NCBI GenBank assembly: GCA_028554795.2
Contig: CM068825.1
Span: forward strand, 90,702,951 to 90,766,950
From: Sinohyriopsis cumingii
Taxonomy: Eukaryota > Mollusca > Bivalvia > Unionida > Unionidae
Direction: 5' to 3'
Length of the DNA: 64,000 bases
Part shown: piece by piece, positions 59,740-64,000 of the stretch
Layout: the number at the start of each line of letters is the position of its first letter
How positions within the stretch are numbered: position 1 is the stretch's first letter
Position numbers and translations under genes: made by a program
The notes under the pieces: generated by a model
What the model saw: only the letters and a program-made list of their open reading frames with translations
What the model was told of the DNA's origin: nothing
Database searches by the model: none

Positions 59740-60400
59740 GATCCTGTTGTGTCTACTGGTCCTAACAGGTTGAGCTGAGTCTTCTGGGATGAAAGATCTT
59801 GGAAACAAAAGCTGGAGAAAGTGTCAGTTAGGTAACAGTTTTGCTCAGTTGCAATGCTTAAGGCGAGTGCTCAAACTTCACGAGCAAAGTAATTTCATTT
59901 GATTTGGGATTATCTTCCAATATGCAGAATGAATAACTCATTGTATCCAGGATGAAAGTGTCTGTACCAACATGTCATCTTTTCCCTCTTGAGTGGTAAG
60001 AAGAGGTATGATTTCCCTCGATGCACTGGGTCAGTCCTTTTTAAATACCTCTTCAGAGCTCACACTGGATCTTTAAGGCAACCTTGAAAAGAAGTGTTCA
60101 GAGTAGACAGGGAAGTCTGATTCCTCCGGAGCCCTGTTATTAACAATGAAAGCATGGGCCAACATGAGTTATACCATCCTATCCTGTCAGAACTGAAAGT
60201 ACTTCCGGTCAAGTGATAAAGCAAGTGTCTCACTAATTCTGCCAGCTGTCACTAGTGTGAGAAGCAAGCATGTCTTATACAAGATGTGAATCAATAAAAC
60301 AGTGTCTTATTCAGTCAGGTTAGCATCCATGAAGTTAAAACCTTTGGACATGTGAACTCAAAACTGACAGCGGATCAGATGGGTCTTGTTTGATATCATA
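59740..60400 (-). pseudogene. tyrosine recombinase relic (DIRS/Ngaro/Crypton-like)
   Basis: Minus-strand frames, broken by stops, read KTCLLLTLVTAGRISETLAL followed by SLDRKYFQF (the catalytic box I Arg context T.xRxSEL.AL), then FPVYSEHFFS, KRTDPVRRGNHTSLFLPLK-like sequence and FILDTMSYSF. The order is that of tyrosine recombinases carried by DIRS-like retroelements and Cryptons in invertebrates. The second-box Arg/His and the catalytic Tyr are not secure. Dead copy. Confidence 0.45.
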
Positions 60401-60899
60401 TCTTCTATGATTGCTCAACATTTCAGAAATCATATAATGGTAGCCTTTTACTAATCAATGAGCCAAGCAGGAAGTTAGCTACTGAGGTATTAATCTGATC
60501 AGTGGCACAATGTGTTTATGCTCACACCATTGTGTGAAAATTCTCCTTTTCCGTCATATACTTCTGGTGGAGTGCTATTTTTTCCAACACTTGATAAGAA
60601 TTGTTTGTTTGTGAGGGATTGTTTAATATGATCCAGACAAACTCCAAGTCCATTAATACCTGTAGCCAGCCTGGAATATGAGTAACTTGTTCATAGATTT
60701 GTTACTGAAGACATCAGTTTAGAAATTCCCCAAAGAAGCATACAAAGGTCTGGGGACTTTGTTCCCCTTAGCCTTCTAAAATACTTAACCAGTGGAGATA
60801 TCACACAGAATAAGAACGCACTTCATGTATATTCTCCAGCCACTAATGGCATGTTTTTTATAAGGCTTTCATCTCTAGGGTATAAATATGCAATATATG

Positions 60900-61420
60900 A
60901 TCCAGAGCAAGTTACTATCCACCCAGAATGATGGAAGGTGATGTGCGCCACAGACCAATGTGCTTGCCTCTATACAAACTATCAACTTGAAGGTTGCAAT
61001 TGCAAGGGACCACCTGATGTAAACCAAGTGAGATTCTCAAAGTCTGGAGATGGGACCCCTAATGCAATGTTTGTTCCTATGAGCAATGTTTTCATCTGCC
61101 ACTGGGACAACAGTATCATTGTAATGGCTCATAAATATGCATCCTATGATGGTAATGTCTGCTGTTGCACTGAGTAAACTTCAATGGCAAAGGACTCTCT
61201 GGCTCAGAGATGGTTCTTTGTAAGAATAGAAAATATCAACCGCCCTGGGTCCATAATAACAATGGGCACAAAGGAACTAAGTGCCCAAAGAGTGACATGG
61301 AATTGTCATGGTACTATATAGTACATCTCCACCATTTGGATGACTTTCCACAGTGTAGGTCTGTGTACCAATGCAGGGATGGAACACATTACATCAGATC
61401 ATTGTAGGCAGTCCCCTCAG
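60900..61420 (-). pseudogene. possible RNase H part of the same DIRS-like relic
   Basis: Upstream of the recombinase on the same strand, frames near 61100-61000 read VPVADENIAHRNKHCIRG and GVPSPDFENLTWF. These recall the DN..v..yINK.GGt.SP..xxLTWxLW block of DIRS RNase H. The match is weak and split over frames. Confidence 0.25.
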
Positions 61421-64000
61421 GCATATTTGAAAGCTAGACTGGGTTAGGTACACCACTCCCTTGATAACTCGCAACCTGCTTATAACGCTGGGTCAGGCAT
61501 GGATCCCATTTTTTAAAACCAGAAAATATGACAAAAAATGATCCCTAACTGTTGAACTTGAAGAAAATTGTGATCAAAATTGTTAATTGAACCTTTGATG
61601 TATCGCTCATTTTATCATCAAAAATGGTAGATAGGATCTGGAAGTTTTAATCAACACTATGAAATATCAAATTTAAAAATAGGTCAAACAACTTTTTACA
61701 TTTTTGTTCCAAGCGACATTCCTAGTACACCACAATTAATGACATGTAAGAAAATTTCGTTCACTGAAAATGTCAATCATGCCAAGTGGAGGCAGTACTT
61801 TAATAAATAAATACAAATTAAATAATTTTTTATCAACTGAAATTTGTGTTCTAGTTCAATTTTTTAGTTCCTTTAAGTGTAATAGTCACAAATGCAATGT
61901 GTCCTCTTGTAATTAAATGTAAAATGCATCAATCTACTGTAACAGCTATGTCTGCGAGCATTTCTCTGAGAACCTAATTAAGAGCCGACCGTGTTTTGAT
62001 AACTGACTTCTGGAAGTATTTGTTGTCTTGTTGCACTGAATTAAAAGCTGGCCTCCTTTGTATTATCATGTTAATTATGTCTTTTGAATCAAATAAAGGA
62101 GGTGGAATAATTAAAAAGTTAAAAGGCACGAAAATCCTACAAACTCTAGCGGCCCTGGTCGTATGTCACTCAATTCATTTGATCAATCGAGCACTTATAA
62201 ATGTTATTATGTATGTAACATAAACTAACTTAAATTAACCAACTCTTTCATAACTGTGATCAAAGATAACAAGGCAGCCAAGTGTAATGAACATTTTGTA
62301 AAATAAAGAGACTGATTTCACAGATACCAATCATTGTGGGCAAGTGAGTTTAAGAGAATTCTTGAACTGGCACTTAGACATATCCTCAAGGATGATAACA
62401 AGTTTCATTATTAATTCCAATCAATTGATTCATGACATCAATATTGTACTAATTGAGTAATACAAAAATTGAGTTTCAACGTAGATGATTGTCTCACGAA
62501 ATAAATGTTGTGTGTTTTTTAAAAAAAAGGAATCTTGTTTGGTGGTGTATCAACAGTTAGTCTAGTTCCCTGCTCTGTGGACTCCCAATTTGCCAGGATA
62601 ATATTAAACACCACTACGGGAACCAGACTCATCAAGAAAACAAAAAGCAGTGATGTAATACACAGCTTTTTTTTGCATACACGTGATGTTGTTGAAACCA
62701 GTTGGAACAACTTTCATATGTTGGACATTATGAAAATAAATGTTATTTAAACAGAATAACAAACAACTTCATTAGAAAAAGCGTGTTATTAAAAATTATT
62801 ATCGACATGATTGTAAAATAAGAATTCAGTCTATAAATAGCCCAGTTCCCTAACGTTGCTCCACCTCCCCCCCCCCCAGTTTTCTCGATGTAAAAGCAAT
62901 TTTGTTTCAATTTTTGGAGGTCCCTTGGTAACTTGTGCCTTGCTGATAGTGTGGTCTATGTTTGTGGACCCCGTTGTGTACAAGTTATCGAGGGAGAGCT
63001 GTATTGACCATGAGTGATCTATATCTGATGGCATGGAGAGAAATTGCGGTGAAATAATTCCCTTCTCTGTATGTTCATCTACAATGATTCTCGAAAACCC
63101 TGGCTTTTATCTTGTAATAAATATCCAGGACTGTTTCCACCAGAGAAGCACCCATATTAATTAGATACAGTGGTGCAAGAGGCCATAGAGTGAGCTGGGT
63201 GCACTGTGACATTATGAGTAAACTTCCTTACATTGGTAGGGACATTATAGGATACATACTCGACAAAACCAGTCCCTATTGTATCATGCAAGATGGCATC
63301 TGAGGTGCTCACTGATGAGTGCTTCAACATTCCCCAGGTTACTTTGTGCATCTAATGCTCTCCAAATCAGTCACTTGACGCAACAGAAATAGCAGTTGAA
63401 CACCAATTGCTCTTTGTTGATGAGCATCTCAACAAATACTGGAAGAACTTCAGACCAAGCTGTTGATGGAGGAAAGCAAAACTTGGGTTGCAACAAGCAA
63501 AAGATTTTCTTCTACTGTTCCTCGGAAGGCCAAGTTTTATCATGTCAGTGTGATCTAGCAAAGAAGATTGGCTTGTGAGCATACTACATCATGTCTGGAT
63601 GAACATGGCAACACTGACATAAAATTGGAGATGACTGGCTTAATGAGCAGCCCACCATGCTCGCAGAACATCCTGACTGGGATCTGACCACTAAGCAAGT
63701 GTTCCTTGTGGTAGGAAAACTGCACAAAGTATGTCCAACTTATGGCTTAAACAGTGAGATTGACTCTGGTAGTGACCCTTTGCAATCTGAGACATATGGT
63801 TGGGTCTAGTTTTGATGCAACAGTGTCATTTTATCTTTCATGACATTGTGTGTTATTTGTGTATAGATGGATTAGGGATTAAATTATCTACAAAACTGGT
63901 CCTGTACCAGATAATATCTGATTAGGCTTGCTTTAATCTCAGTCTCATTCCAATGTAGTCAGTAATACCTAACATATTTGGCTTACAAAGTCTGGTGGTG
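61421..64000. other. right-hand region, no assignable feature
   Basis: AT-rich. Short open stretches (for example 63180-63600 on either strand) show no domain I recognise. A C10 run at 62867-62878 is the only simple repeat of note. Confidence 0.4.

Noticed and set aside
63150..63600. Possible coding exons at the right edge
   Set aside because: Short frames on both strands with no conserved motif or convincing splice sites.

Overview
The window is AT-rich animal DNA, most likely from a marine invertebrate. The evidence is long introns with GT-AG junctions, tRNA-headed SINEs, hAT-type MITEs, RTE/CR1-like LINE pieces, long microsatellites and an old Maverick/Polinton virus-like element. The transposon repertoire resembles that of lophotrochozoans such as molluscs or brachiopods, but the species cannot be fixed from sequence alone. 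No prokaryotic gene organisation is present.

Region 1 (1-32.8 kb) is one host gene on the minus strand, read here as Kizuna (KIZ), a centrosome/ciliary-base coiled-coil protein. Eight exons were assembled by hand from 32797 down to 1247. All seven splice phases agree, giving about 500 in-frame codons. The gene runs off the left edge. Its introns hold a 79-bp satellite, a 32-bp array, three SINEs of one family and one of another, LINE fragments, a nested hAT MITE and degenerate repeat arrays.

Region 2 (32.8-34.7 kb) is KIZ upstream sequence with no recognisable gene.

Region 3 (about 34717-51086) is a decayed Maverick/Polinton (adintovirus-like) element bounded by diverged terminal inverted repeats. 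Nearly all its genes are on the minus strand. From right to left they are: protein-primed DNA polymerase B (split in two), a small ORF, a BIR domain relic, an unknown ORF, a RING-like relic, the C-terminal half of a packaging ATPase, small basic virion-like proteins, retroviral-type integrase, a small membrane protein, a minor-capsid-like protein, and a fragment of the major capsid protein joined to the left terminal repeat. One gene, a CCHC zinc-knuckle protein with two in-frame stops, runs the other way next to the right end. The polymerase is interrupted by an older insertion, and a nearly intact LINE (42958-47164, 12-bp target duplication) sits inside that. The order of events was viral-type insertion, decay and deletion, a DNA-element insertion into polB, then recent LINE retrotransposition.

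Region 4 (51.1-64 kb) begins with a hAT MITE carrying a perfect 8-bp target duplication. It then holds repeat arrays, the last coding exon of an unidentified minus-strand gene (56750-57061), a SINE head, and a relic of a tyrosine-recombinase retroelement (about 59.7-61.4 kb, minus). The rest is unassigned intronic or intergenic DNA.

The least expected content is in the Polinton: an IAP-like BIR relic with a possible RING partner, a duplicated zinc-knuckle gene, repeat-bearing termini, and a histone-type 3'-end stem-loop with no histone gene.
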